A DNA stretch of 64,000 nucleotides from Allium sativum (GCA_030737875.1 CM060922.1:302179456-302243455); one strand, 5' to 3'. Counted from the first letter of the stretch, positions 10,601 through 23,958 are shown. Notes: generated by a model from the letters alone, not told the origin. Numbers and translations are program-made.

Positions 10601-11110
10601 ACCACTTAATACCTAATTTTGAGTAGACGTTGCAATCTTAATACCATAAATCTAAATAATGCGAGAGATAATATGTTGGCACTTAATACTTGGACGACAA
10701 ATGAGAATGTCACCATTTACTACCTTACCGAGAACAGACCCCTAGTAACTATCAAGCGGACATCATTTGGAAATCCTCTAGCCACCTAATACTTCCCTAA
10801 GTAGGCATACCCTACATGTAATATGCCACTTGACTAATCTGTCCACAGGAAATTCCATCCCGGTTGATTAGTACCTACAGGGAAGCAGACCCATCAATAT
10901 ATTTCCCCACTGCCCATATACGTGACCATCCAATAATTAAATATTGGCGAGAGGCGGAACAGTCGATGCTTAATACCTAATGAGAGTAGATCCAATACTA
11001 CTACCGTGCTCATTAGGATAAATCCATATGGAAAAGGTGAGTCCTAATCACTTAATACCTTTAAAAGTAGATTAAGCACTTAATACTTAACCTTTGAAGT
11101 AGGTACTCTC
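6640..11110. repeat. Three diverged ~1-kb tandem units rich in ACTTAATACC, interrupted by a solo LTR
   Basis: Blocks beginning near 6640, 9231 and 10008 share an ordered series of landmarks: CCTAAAATGAGTC, GATAGTATCA, CCATACTRATTCG, AACCTTTTA and repeated CACTTAATACC words. Unit 2 starts TGTAAAACCG and unit 3 TGTAACATCCC, each preceded by ATRYCAAA, which resembles a minus-strand LTR start next to a reversed PBS. They may be minus-strand LTRs in tandem. I see no genes. 6506-6640 is unassigned flank in which element A is inserted. Confidence 0.6.
7243..8826 (+). mobile_element. Probable solo LTR of a Ty1/copia (SIRE/Maximus-like) element
   Basis: This ~1.58-kb segment interrupts the first tandem unit: flanking sequence before 7243 and after ~8826 becomes continuous when compared with units 2 and 3. 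It begins TGTTATGGATTGAGATGTTGG, continues GTGATAATGGTTTTGATGAC, has a TATA box TATAAATA at 8142-8149, and near its end carries GAACTAGTATAAAAATCCC followed by T/C-rich sequence, a layout I associate with SIRE-type copia LTRs. An AT microsatellite lies at about 7583-7617. There is no internal domain. The exact ends and target duplication could not be fixed. Confidence 0.55.
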
Positions 11111-11974
11111 ACCATTAAATGACCATGGCATTAGACGTCTTACATTAACCCACCATTTTGTAACTGTTGGTAGTCAGGCTGTCTAGGCAGACTTGTACAA
11201 CAAAAAGGGGTTAACCTCGCATCCATATGTCATCAAATACGAAAGAAAGGTCATTGACTCACATAATACACAAGCATACATATATGCAAATCTCCTAATG
11301 GGGATGGTTAAAGTTCAAAATATATGAACCTAATTATTACGCATTTATACTTATTTATTATACGTAGGTTATGTTATATTTAATAAATTATTATTACTCA
11401 TTTAATAGTGCATGTGAAATAACGTCCTAATGTGATAGATATCAATCCTCATCAGAAATAAAGAATTACAAGTCTTCTTTCTTACGATCCGCATAATCAT
11501 CACAAAATATCCAAAAATAAGGGTTTTCATATATTAACCCTTATAGACAAAAGTAGTATAAAAGTTTCCACTGATTACTCCAAATAATTTATTTAAGGAA
11601 TTCATGACTATTAAATGAATTTTGAAAGATTATATAAATTTTGAATAAGGTTCAAAAAGTGTTTTGATGAATAGAAGTACTTTTTAAAGATAAGGCAACA
11701 AATACTATTAAACATTTTTTAAATGATTTAACTATCGTTTTATTGAGTTTTGATATTTCCATTTTAAGTTTCTATTTTCAAAATAGAATAAGTACCTATT
11801 TCTCTAGTCATTCAAAAATTTGTTGTTTTCGATAAACATCAAAAGTTTAAAATTATAGAACTTAATGAAGACGCAATTAAAAAGAGAAGAAATAATTATT
11901 AAATCTAAAGAATTATGGATCCTTTATAAATGCTTCAAAATTTTGTAAATTTTAAAATAGGTATTTAATGTTCA
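11111..11974. other. Unassigned AT-rich spacer
   Basis: No open frame, RNA gene or clear repeat boundary recognised. It separates the ACTTAATACC units from the start of element D at 11975. Confidence 0.6.
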
Positions 11975-14084
11975 TGTAATGGCCCGAATTTCCGTACTAT
12001 CTGAGTTGACTAAATACACCACGCGTCCAACCCAAATTGCACAGAAATACAAATCATTATGAAATAAAGAAGAAAAAGAAAGAAGAAGAAGAATAGAAAT
12101 AACAGCACGGAATCTCACATTGCAACGGAATAAAATATAATATATATAACATCTTTAGGATACAAAATTTTAACTGTATATACATATACATATCGTTATC
12201 AGAGTACAACGTTTGTTCATCACATATATAACACAACATAATAAACTCTACATATATATCTAACGTTGAAGCCTCTTGCTCCAAGCTCCTCCAGTGATAT
12301 CTGAAAATACATGAACTACTTGACTGCCCATACGAATTTGGGCACCTAAGAGTTTAGGGGAAACAAAATAAAATAAACTCTGGGTCAGTCATAGGACTGG
12401 TGTGAGTGAACTACAACCACTTGGTTTAACTTTCAAAAAATCCTTTTCAAAAGATAGGATAATCGTAAGACCGATCCAAACATAAACACGGATGGTTTTT
12501 ACCTTACGATAACCTAAAATATTCTTCAAAATCAATACTTTTCTGATATCATAATAGTGTCTAAAACAAGTAAATAACAATCTAGTAGAACGCTTGCATC
12601 TCACGCTCCACATACATAGTATACAATAAAAATCGCAAGATCTTATTGGATAATGGATTCCAACTGGCAAGGTATGAGACCATCTTCTGACAGTGTACCT
12701 CTTGAGAGGAATACACCGGGTTCAACAAGAACATCTTGCAACCTAGGCTAAACATGACCGGCCCGTCACTTCGCTTGAGAGTACAGAAAGTATTGTTACC
12801 AACGGTTGGGATCAGTAGCCATTTGCTGAAAGGAACAACATTGAAACAATTAAAGAAGCAAAAGGAATTTCTCTAGATCAGGTGACAATACACCCTACTT
12901 AGGTGCGACCCACTTAGCCATGCGACCTACCCGATTTTAACCATTTCCCGGTCGCGAGGCTTGAGGTTACGATTACTTACCTTTCATTGATAGCACCATC
13001 ACTTTGAATGCCACATTGTCAGATCCATTAATCACTGATTAATTTGCATAAAAATATTTTGGAAATTATGCTAAGAGAATAAATTCTCCACCATCAGATG
13101 TATATTTGTACAAACCACAATATGCGATCATGGGAAATACTCTGTTAGACATTCGTCTATACACGTTCGTTCTGGAACTGAACGAAACCGAAGGCAAAAT
13201 TTCCATTAATCCATCTTAGGCAATTATACCTTGGATTAACAAAAAAAACCTTTCACTATACTCCGTCTTCGAACATCTTTATATAATCTGATTCAAAACA
13301 CTACTGCCAATACAAAGTGGTTTTTTGATAAGAATTCAACCGGACTCTCCATATTGACGACGATATTGGCTAATACTTCGATAGTTGGTTATTTAACTAT
13401 CGAAGAAAAACAAACACTCATCCAAAGCATCAAAAAATCACTGGTCCCCTTAACTAATATTTCATTAATTAAATCACTTCTTCATTTTCTTGTCAATATT
13501 TGTTAACTCAATTTTCAACAATCATCTTGGCCTCTTACGATTTAGGGAAAACATTTACATATATCACCTTCTTTTATTTTCTATACTTAGAAAATATCTT
13601 CTATTTAAGATTGGAATTCATTTTCAATTACTTCTCCCTTTCACGACCATTCATTTATGTATTTAGGAAATATTTATTATTATATTTCCAAAATTCCACT
13701 TACTTAGGTAAAAACGACTGTCGTGTAAAACATCGTTACAACAACCCAGCATATTGCATTCAACTAAATCTCTTTAAACATTGATCTTCGAGACTGAATC
13801 TTCCTATTTAACGGTTAATAATGAAATCAAACAAGTTGGGGTACAATTACCTCTCAGACCTTGACTGAATAACATTCTTAACTTCAAAACGGACAAGACT
13901 ACTTATCTCGAATAATCAATATCATATAAAACCAATTATCCGTTTTTAAACATGTATATGTTTCTCTCTCTATTCTTACTAGATTTAAATTTGTATATTT
14001 CCTTTTTATTTATAATACTCTATTTTAAATTCGCTTCCTTACCGAATTATATATATATTGATTTCTAATTATCAATTTTTCTTA

Positions 14085-15055
14085 CTAATATTCTAACTAC
14101 TTAAATTTTCGCAAAAATTCTCCAGAACCTCCTTTGTACCAGTCAATAGATCAAACCCTAACTCGCCTCTCTAGGCCCTTTCCATTCAAAAAGAAAATCA
14201 AAAGGCCAAATGACTTTCCGATTCGGCGCATAAAATCTCATTTGCAATTTAAACGTGTACCTTTTTGTTGGGCACTCGAATTATAATCTTCATTCTCTTC
14301 ATTCCATACCTATTCCTCGTATATACGTCCATTCCCAATTTATTTCAAATCAATCCAATCATTTTTAACTCAATACGCTAATTTATTCTTTAATTAGCTC
14401 TTTTTTCTATCCCACTTTTTAAATTGAACATGTCACGTTCATATATAATTTTAATTTTCTTATGAACAAATCGAATTCCATTTTCAACTCGAGTTTCATA
14501 TTTAAATTCACAAGTCCAGTTCACTTATCCAACGTCAAATTCGATCCAAATTCCATTAACTAATTTCTACTAATTAGTTAATTCTATGCAATAACTAAAA
14601 ATATGATTTTTGTTTCAAAAATCATTTCATTTACACAACTTGAGTCCGTATTTATTTTACTACTCAAATATGGATTTTTAAAATAAAATCCATATTTTAT
14701 TAACTTAAAATACTTCGATTTTATTAAATAAACTATTATGGTTTAATAACAATAATAGCGTTGTTTTTCTGAAAATTTGATTTTGACATAACTCAAAATC
14801 TATAAGACGAAATCCAGATTCTTCTCTTCCATTAGAAAACTATTATTTAATCGGTCCTGAAAACTCTTGTTTTAGAGAATTTCGATTTAAATTAAGCTCT
14901 TTATACTCAATTGAAGTTCGAAATGTCAAATTACAAACTACCGCGCGGCGACGAGTTCGTTTTATTATATTTAAATATAACTATTAAACTTCGTTTGTTA
15001 ATAAATTCAAATTCTATTTCATAAATATTAAATATAAATTAAATCAATTTAACAA
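14085..15055 (-). mobile_element. Rearranged internal-like then LTR-end-like sequence inside D's LTR
   Basis: 14085-14760 matches 42550-43170 and the internal domain of B (ACCTCCTTTGTAC, CTCTAGGCCC, AAACGTGTACCTTTTTGT). 14770-15055 matches the last ~300 bp of B's LTR (GACATAACTCAAAA, ACGAAATC, CAATTGAAGTTC). The order LTR-internal-LTR end indicates a decayed tandem LTR array with deletions. Confidence 0.6.
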
Positions 15056-15149
15056 ATCTCACTTAAAATTTCTGTTATTCCTAATCATCGATTATTTCAC
15101 TACTCAGTTACAAATCTAATCATAACTCCATTTTTAATATTAACTTCCC

Positions 15150-16330
15150 ATTCCGTTAGGAATAAATTATTTTATAAAATTCGATATAATCGAATTTCAA
15201 TTATAAGTTCGTTTTTCTCAAATCAGTTTATATTCCGAATTTCAGAATATAATCAATTGCTCTATTTCAAAACGTTTTCCTATTCACTTTTAAATTCATA
15301 CTTGAATTTAAACTTCTAAATCATCTAATGATAATTTATCTCAACAGATTTATAAACATCATTTATAAATTCAACTTCCTTGTTTTTTATATTAAAAACA
15401 AGTTTCATTTCAAGAATCTATTAAAACTCAATTCATTTTATATTCCAAATTCCGGAATAAAAACTGTCGTTCCCCTTTCAAAATGATTTCAAAATTCTAT
15501 TTTTAAATTCATACTTGAATTTAAAATTCCAAATTTTCTCATGATAATTAATTCACTACATTTATAAACATCGTTTATAATTTATTTCCTTTTTTTTATA
15601 AATTAAAACAAGCTTTTCCATCAAATACCCATTTGAAACTGAATTCTAGTTTTTGGAATATTTTATTATATAACATATAAGTTATTTACATATTTTATTT
15701 TAGTTTCTATCTAATACAATTCCAATATCCTTTCTGGAAATTATTTATTTTATATAAATTGACATTGTTGAGTTTTAATGTTAAATCATTGTTGAGTTTT
15801 AATATTAAATCCGTATGGATTTATTCCAATTCTATTTACATTCCGAACATCAGAATAAATTTCATTGTATACTATTTAAAACGATTCCCAGTTCTCGTTA
15901 TAAATTCACATTTGAATTTAAATATTAATATTATCCAATGATAATTTATTTCCCTTCATTTATAAACACCGTTTGTAAACTCACTTCAATTCTTCGTATT
16001 ATCCAATGAAAATTATTCCATTTTATTTTAAAATATCGTTTATATTACTGGTTTATATATTTAAACAAGTCTCGATTTCAAATCCATTTGAAATTATATT
16101 TCTACTTTGGAAAATAAATTTCCCTTTTTAAATTCACACTTGTATCTACATTTCCTGAATTATCCAATGATAATTCATTTCACTTCATTTATAAACATCA
16201 TTTATAAATGAACTGCTTGTTTTTATTATTCAAAACAAGTTAATTTTTCTAGTCCATTCGAAATTGAAATTCTATTTTGGAAAAATAGATTTTCCTTTTG
16301 AATCTCAACGTCACTTTTCACGATATTTTT
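15150..16330. repeat. Diverged ~220-bp tandem repeats in D's LTR
   Basis: The block AAATTCAYACTTGAATTTAA...AATGATAATTTA...TTTATAAACATC recurs near 15293, 15513, 15903 and 16120 with intervening ACAAGTTT and TATTCCRAATTC words. Spacings are ~220, ~390 (about two units) and ~217 bp. The copies are old and have no coding capacity. Confidence 0.65.
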
Positions 16331-18544
16331 ATATACCAATATTTAGGGCAAGTGATATTTAAACATCCAAAACACTCAATTATCAATCACAGGTTTTCTA
16401 ACACATCATATATATATATATAAACAAACAAAAATAATTTTTGAGGAATCCAGTTGTATCCCTCCAACCTATTTTCCTGCATCCACAGATGTTAGCCAAC
16501 AAAAATAGCACCTATCCTGCTTCAAGGAAGGATATCGCAGTATAGAAGGTCATCCACTATAATATATTATGGGGAGTATAGGGTCATCCACTAATGATAC
16601 TGCGGGCATCCGCTAATGGTACTATGGTAAATATCCAACCACCAATATATATATAATAGCCACAACCACCAAGCCTAAAAAACTATAATATATATAATAG
16701 CCACAAAAATATTTAAATGCATCCAAACAACCAACAAGCAGCATATAACATTATAAGAAATAAATATTTGTTTATAATAAATTATAAACAAATCCAAATA
16801 GTGAATTTACTCACTTTATTTTATTTTGTCGAAGTAGCAGTTTTTTTCCGATTAAATTAAACTTATGTTTAATTTAACCGAAAATCTCAGCTCCCTTCAA
16901 ACCACTTCAGTCCAGTTGTAAGCTTAAATATTGACAATATGATTCTAGTGCACATTGTTCACTTGAATTTGAAATCGTATGACAATGTTATACACGTTAA
17001 CAGTTTGACTTGACTTTCAACAATTTAAGTGAAACTAAAAACTTAATTACCCAACTAAATTTAACTTTAAAACCTGGTTGTACCTTACTGTAGCCAAACT
17101 GCCACAATTCTCTGTCCCTAAAACTCAGTGCCATTTACTTCTCTCATCAACCTCGTAACACCGCCTAGGATAACCCTCCTACCACTGTGACTCAGCACAT
17201 ATAGGAGCGACAAAAATTCTAACAAAAACCACCAAGACCTCAAGCCCTAACTCATGATTGCTCGTAGCCAACGTTTCCATTTTCTTCATCGCGTACGGGT
17301 AGCAATATGATACCCTTCCTCCAAATCTTGAATCGATCTAATTTTGATTCGTAAGATTGTTTTTTTAATGCAGTTAAATGATAAAGGAGGAAATGGCTTT
17401 ATTTTGATTTTAGCACAAGAGAATTCGCGGTTTTGATGCTATTAGCTTCGTTGTTTTGGTTTGCATGAGAATGACAAGTAGCGGCTTCTTTAAATAGAAA
17501 GAAAAAAGGCCAGTTAAAGATTGAAAGGAAGAATTTTAGGAAGCGATCATTTTATTTTATCTGAGGCTAACTAATTTCTTTCAGGAGAACAAAATGGCAA
17601 GAGGAAGAAGGGAACACGATTTATTTATACATAAAGGAACGGGGTAGGTTGATCATTCGATCTCTATTTAATTTGAATAGATATAAAGAAATTTTCATTT
17701 TATTTAAACATATATCGATTTGATTTCGAGCTTATCCATTACAATATATTGGGGTGCATAACTTGAATTCACGAATCCATATTTTAACGTAACGACTGAC
17801 ATTTCAACGTTATAATACTATTCTGAATTCAACGGAGTAGATTCTGAAATATAATCCGAAGGTATATATAAAATAAACATATTAAACCGATATAATATAA
17901 TTTAAATTTAGAAACAATCAATCTTCGATAATAAATTATATTATCATTTATAGTAAGAAAGAATTTATATTAATCATCCGAATCATTTTGATTCCATTTA
18001 TAAATTTTGAATTCGATTATTCTCGTTTTCATATTACGATAATTCAATATTGTAACGAACCGGGATTTTCGACTCCGAAAATCAACATCAAACTACCATG
18101 TTGACCATTCAGACATCGAACATTCCAGATCATTAATAGAAAGAAGTTAGAGGGTGAGAATAGATAAGATAGAAATATTAGAATAGAAGAAGAAGAAGAA
18201 ACACCACACAACACAGAGTCTCACATCGCAGCGGAACAAAATATAATACAGAAATAATCTTTATTGGAAGCTTACAGTATCAGAGTACATCATAACATCT
18301 GGACAGTGATAATCTATCCTCATACAACACACAGCGGAATACTAGTAATATCATACGTCTGGACTCTTCCAGCTCGTCTCTTCATAGCAGTCGATAACCT
18401 GAACCTGTACAACCCGGCCTAACCCGAGCATTTACAAAACACCGGGTCAGTCTGGTGAACCAGAGTGAGATAAACTCGCACAGTATAAGAGTGAACCATC
18501 CAATCATGATTTTAAAGTTCAAAACCTTTTCAAAGGAAAAGATA

Positions 18545-18594
18545 ATCGTAAGACCAAATCCACACATAAACACGGACGGTTTTTACCTTACGAT
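18545..18594 (-). repeat. Conserved hairpin ATCGTAAG / CTTACGAT, loop 34 nt
   Basis: Perfect 8-bp stem (18545-18552 with 18587-18594). Equivalent stems are found at 25912-25961 (B, other LTR), 12462-12510 (D), 43672-43720 (E) and, inverted, 47966-48015. Loops are always 33-34 nt although the loop sequence varies. Confidence 0.85.
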
Positions 18595-19999
18595 AACCCA
18601 AAACATTTTTGAAACCAATATCTTGTCTGATATTATAATAATGTCTAAACACAAGTAAATAGAAATCTAGTGGAACGCTTGCATCTCACGCTCCACATAT
18701 ATAGTATACAATCAAAACCCGCAGGCGCTTATTGGAGATTGGATTCCAACTTGACAAGGTATGGGTCCACCTTCCGATAGTGTATCTCTAGAGACGAATA
18801 CACTGGGTTCAACAAGAACTTCTTGCAACCCGACCCTCACATGACTGACCACTCATTTCGCTTGAGTGTATCGAATGTATATCACCGACGGTTGGGATCA
18901 GCAACCGTCTCCCGACAAGGGACAGCATCGAAACATAGATTTAAGAAACAAATAGGACTTCCTCTAGATAGGTGATCATACACCCTAACGGGAGCGACCC
19001 ACATAGCCATGCTGCCTGCCCGATTTTTGTCATTTCCTGGTTGATGAGGCTTGAGGTCTAGATTACTCTTGATCATCTGGTCGTCATTCACTTTGAATGC
19101 CACATCGTCAGATCCTCCAGATATCACTAATTGATGTCCACAAAAATAGTCTAGCAGCAGCTAAGAGTTTGGCAATTCTCCGCCAACAACTATAGTACGT
19201 TTGAAGAAATCAACGTACGTGACACTTTGGAAATACTCTGTCAGACATCCGTCCATACAAGTCATCCAGGAACAGGATGAACCGAAGGCACTCTCCTACT
19301 GCATCCAATATAGGAATCACCCCATGGATCGGTAGCGAGAAGTCCTTGCAACCCGTAGATTCCAACCACGACAGAATCACAGCTTATCTCTGCTTGCCAG
19401 GCAGAGAATATTAGTGGTTCTTCCGTGTATGAAAATCCACAGCCTTCAATGCTCCATCTCGATCATCTTATGATCTCTTCACGTATTTGTTGTTCGGAAT
19501 GGTTTTCGAATATAAATTCGATCCCGGTCTTTCCGTACCAACAATCGTATTGGCCAGATTTGATAGTCCGTGTTTTAACTATCAAAATAATCAGTGTTTC
19601 AATCATGACACTCCAATGAGTTCACTGGTTCAGTATTCAGCATCACTTGGCCTTTTAAATACTTGATTTACTTTTTGTTAAATTAAAACTTCTAATTCTT
19701 TAAATATTCAAAAATACGATATTTGAATACTTCTAATTCGATTTAACTCTAATCGATTAACTCTATTCGCTCGACTCTAGATCGCAGCGATCACAATGGT
19801 TACGCCTGGTTCCCTCAGGAAACATCCGACCGCCGTAGGCTATCTGCAGCCCTGCGAATTACGCTAGCAGTCGTACGAAATGGCAACTTACCTTGAATAC
19901 TATGTTTGACTAACTCTGGCTCGACTGACTATATTCGATTACCCACTTAAATCTTCTTTCAAATCATCCTTTAAATTCGGAAATCCATTAGTTTTAACA

Positions 20000-20195
20000 A
20001 AGAAATTTATAACACATATGTTATAACAATAGCGTTATAATTACTATTTAGTTTTACAAAATAACAGCGCTATAATCGCTGTTTAGGTTTACAATCCATT
20101 TACTATAGCAAAAGTGCTACAATCGCTATATTAGATTTACAAAACATATACTATAACAACAACGCTAAAATCGCTGTTTAGATTTCAAAACATGT
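20000..20195. repeat. Degenerate array of GCTATAATCGCT-type words in B's LTR
   Basis: Three to four diverged copies alternate CGCTRTTTAGRTTTACAA with ACTATARCA and an AGYGCTAYAAT palindromic word. The same array is at about 27365-27560 in the other LTR. Confidence 0.6.
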
Positions 20196-22751
20196 CCACT
20201 AACGTCTCTTACGATTTACCAACTAATACTATCTTCAGATAATCCCGATGTTGTTCAAGTTGGGGTATTATAGTTACCTTTCAGACCTTGATCAACAACG
20301 TACTTATCCTCAGATAAATGTCAGTTGTAATCCAACACCAAAATTCCACTCCAGTCTCAAAACAAATCCCATTTATAAATTGGGTTTAGTTATACAATCT
20401 TATGACCCATTTCTTTATCCCCAAATTTCACTTTCTATCGATCCCCTTTCAATTATTTTCAACCCTTATCCACTTTGGAGATCTTATTTCCCTTGTCCCA
20501 TTTTTACTGGATTTCACTCTCACGTAACGTTAATGTAAAGTTACCGCTTTACACTTTAAATCTCCCTTAAAACCTCTGGTTTATAATAAACCCTTTTTAT
20601 CGTAATCTCCTTTCACTTAATTCATATAATTGAGTACGTTTATTTCCTTTCACCATTCAATTGGCTTGCATCTCACATTCGGTCACTTTTTAAATGAATT
20701 CCCATTTAAAAATATCTTCCTAAATTTATCATTAATTAAAAAAATAACCCATTTCAAACATTAACTACTTTAGTAGTTAATCCCTTTATTAACTAAATTA
20801 AATATTAAATCCCTTTTAAATCCTTATTTAAATTCAAACAATATTCATTTAACTATTTTAGTCAAAACACCTTAACTTGATAAACAATTCTAATTCCAAA
20901 CGGTCGATTTAATTAACTCAAAAACTTGCTTATCTCATTAACCGATTTCAACAATCCTCGCTTTAAATTAATTAAAAATATAATTAATTTAAATAAATTC
21001 TAATTATTTGTTTCCTTTACAAAACAAATTTTCCAGGTTTAACCATTTAATTCATTTCTTATTCTTCAACTGGTAAATCTGATTAACATCAGCATTTGCT
21101 TTGCAAAATAAATTCATAACAAATCCAAGTCTTAAACAAATAAAATATTTATTTATTTTTCTTAAATAACTTTTATTCAAATAATATAATTCAAATCTAA
21201 CTCTGGTTATAAAATAAATTTTATAACCTCAACTCTATCGATTCACCTGACGGTGAATCAATATCTATAACTCGATTGGTTTTAAAGGCCATACTCTGCC
21301 AAACACTTAATCAATATCACCTATTGGTTCAAACCAAACAGATGTTGAATATTCAATTAATAATCAACCATCAAATCAATCACACAAACAGATCAGTTCA
21401 TATATGATAATATGAAAATAAATAATACATTTGAGGGATCCGGTTGGGTCCCTCCAACCTGTTCTTCTATGTATTCAAATGGTTATCTCAAATCAGACCA
21501 TTCAGTTTTGTTTAACTAATAAACTAAATAACGACCATTTTAACATCAACCATAAGCAATTCAAACAATTCAACCATTTAAAACACGTTTATAGATAAAC
21601 GTGACCAACCAAGGTGAGTCACCTTTATTGGAACCAATCGTTAAAAATAACGATTTGGTATTTCACTGAAATTAAATACAGTTTAATTTCATCGGTTAAA
21701 TCAACAGATAAGCAGATAACTAGCAAAACAGTCAACCATTGGCAAGCAGAGCACATAAAATAAAAACCCAATTTATATAAAATATAAAAAAGGTAACTGA
21801 GTGAGTTTAACTCACCTTGGCTTTTTCATTGAAACGATTCAATTACAGTTAAATTAAACAGTTGTTTAATTTCACTATAAATTCATGTCGTCTCTATCTC
21901 TGTCCGGGACAGTTCAATGATGTCCAGCTCGTCGCTACAATCCCAATGCATTTTATTCTCTTCAATTCTGCTCACGAGATAAAAGGGTATTCATATTATA
22001 AGATTATATGAGTTTAATTTCCCTAATTAACCTTTACTAATATTTTAATTTAAACTAATTGCTTATTAGTGTTATAATAGGCCAATTAGTTTTGGTTTAA
22101 CAATCAGATTGAATAACTGGACCGGTTTTGTCTAATTTATGCATTCTTGAAGTACCAATTAGTTTTCAAATAATCTTCTTAAAAATATATAAATTATTTG
22201 GTTAAAGGATAACAAGGTCGATCCTTACATTTCTCTAACATTCCATGCTTCAGAACTTTCAAAGCCTGTACCAGATTCATGATTTAATTAATATAGTTTA
22301 AGTAATAAAATTAAATCTCTAATTATTATTAAATAACGAATCACGTTCTAAGTACTAAATCATCAGACCCGGTTTCTTTCTGATCCGCTTTGTTCTGCTC
22401 ATACAAAACCAATTCAAGCTCTTTGTCGTTCCCTGCTTCGTCTTTTATTCTGTGATATCCGTTCATGTCCGCACTTCGACATCCCCCTCTGGCAGCCAAT
22501 CCGCCACCATCTCGCGCCCCGATCCTCCCCAACTCGACTTCAGCAATTGCCCCAAAAACCCACCGAAGGTCGCCGGCTTTGAAGCCAGATTCTGGTCACG
22601 ACAACTCATAATAATCCATCCCCACCGTTCAGCTTTCGGATCTCAATGGGTTGAACGATTTTGTCGAAGAAAGTGTTGGGTTTAAGGCCGTGGATTAAGA
22701 GGAATAGTGGTGGAAACGGGATGGCTTTTTGGCCACTGAAGTGTGTGCGCG

Positions 22752-22759
22752 TATTTATA
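22752..22759 (-). promoter_or_regulatory. TATA box of element B 3' LTR
   Basis: Minus-strand TATAAATA in context GATTTATAAATACGCG, ~1.2 kb from the LTR start, conserved at 30129-30136. The predicted start lies ~30 nt to the left. Confidence 0.55.
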
Positions 22760-23039
22760 AATCTCTAGTTCCTTGCGTGCCAAGGATTAGGTAGTAGGGC
22801 TGTTGTGTATTATAGGTACCTGTTGCATTGGGGAATGGGATTTTCGAAAAGGCAAGCCTTGGTCGGCACGGTCTTGTAAGGGATTGGACACACGAAAGCA
22901 GGTGTGACTGAAAAGGAACAGGTAGGACTTTGTGGTGAATATTAAATTATAATGTGAAACTTCTTCGCGAAGTAACACGCAGAAACCACCACAACGACTT
23001 CGGTCTACTGATAGAAAAGTTATTCTTAGTGTAAAAGCG

Positions 23040-23730
23040 TATTCCGGACCCAATGGGACAAGTTTCGTCGAAATCCGAGGTCGTATGGAAAATTTTCCTT
23101 TATGAAACCAGAAATGAACACACGTTTAATTTTTCCACGGTCACCAGATAAATCAAATCCATTTGAAACTGCGAACATCAACAATAACTTTTCGATACGA
23201 ACCCAACAACACTAATTTCGTCGCATTCTGAGACTGTTGCCCCGGTAGGCTGTTTTTACCGCGAACCGCTATACCCCTTTTAACACCAAATTTTCCCATC
23301 TCTAAAAATAACAAACTATATACATATCCTGACTCTAATCGACGATACAAACTCAATGGAACTGGTTTCGTGGCTTAATTCGATCGTCTGTTCAAGTTAT
23401 GCCCAATTATCTCTTTATTAATTTAATTACTCGTTATAGAATTTGATTGGGCGTTTACGGCTACCGTGGCCACATACGAAATCGATTTTCCATGCCATTC
23501 ACCACCGTACAATAATTTGGCGATACGGTTCCAATGAAACTGGTTTCGTCGAAATCTGAGTCCGTTTGCAAAACGGTTATTTTTAAAGGCCTATAATTTA
23601 ATAACGATTTTCCATAGCGACTATTTCAAAATTTGATTTGGCCATAACTATCAAACTATAACACGAAATCTGGATTTTTCTCTTTCATATGAAAATTATC
23701 GTCAATACGGTTCCAATGTTTCTTGTTTCA
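23040..23730 (-). repeat. Five diverged copies of a ~50-bp U3 core spaced ~160 bp
   Basis: Cores with the pattern GATACGGTTCCAATGAAACT then TTTCGTCGAAATCYGAG occur near 23047, 23198, 23343, 23525 and 23698. The same series is in the other LTR (about 30425-31100), three copies are in the G LTR (62742, 62908, 63078) and one near 60466. They lie upstream of the TATA box in the sense direction. Confidence 0.65.
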
Positions 23731-23958
23731 CAGAAATCCGACTTATATCGAATCCTGTATTCTCAGTTGAAGTTCAAAACTTCATTTCACGAACTGCACG
23801 CCACTTTTAAGCTCGTTTTATATTATATATAAATATATAACGTTCAACTTCGTTTTAAATAACGAGTTAGATAATAATTCCATCGATATTCCAAATATAA
23901 TATTTAAATTAAATAAATTAAATTACATATTCGAGTGCCAAAAACACGGGTCGTTACA

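Larger units (their letters stand above)
18051..23958 (-). mobile_element. Element B 3' LTR (5908 bp)
   Basis: Plus-strand limits are TGTAACGAACC at the left and GGGTCGTTACA at the right. Minus-strand order from the right: U3 with diverged ~160-bp repeats, TATA at 22752-22759, a long R candidate, ATCGTAAG hairpin at 18545-18594, and AATAAA (plus-strand TTTATT 18260-18265). The polypurine tract abuts its right end. Confidence 0.95.

Noticed and set aside
20248..20538. 96-codon frame, repeated at 27614-27904
   Set aside because: It is antisense to element B and duplicated only because the LTRs are copies; no recognisable motif.
22452..22685. 77-codon frame in GC-richer LTR sequence (also 29829-30062)
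   Set aside because: It is antisense to the element, next to the predicted promoter, with no domain; partner frames are disrupted by an indel.
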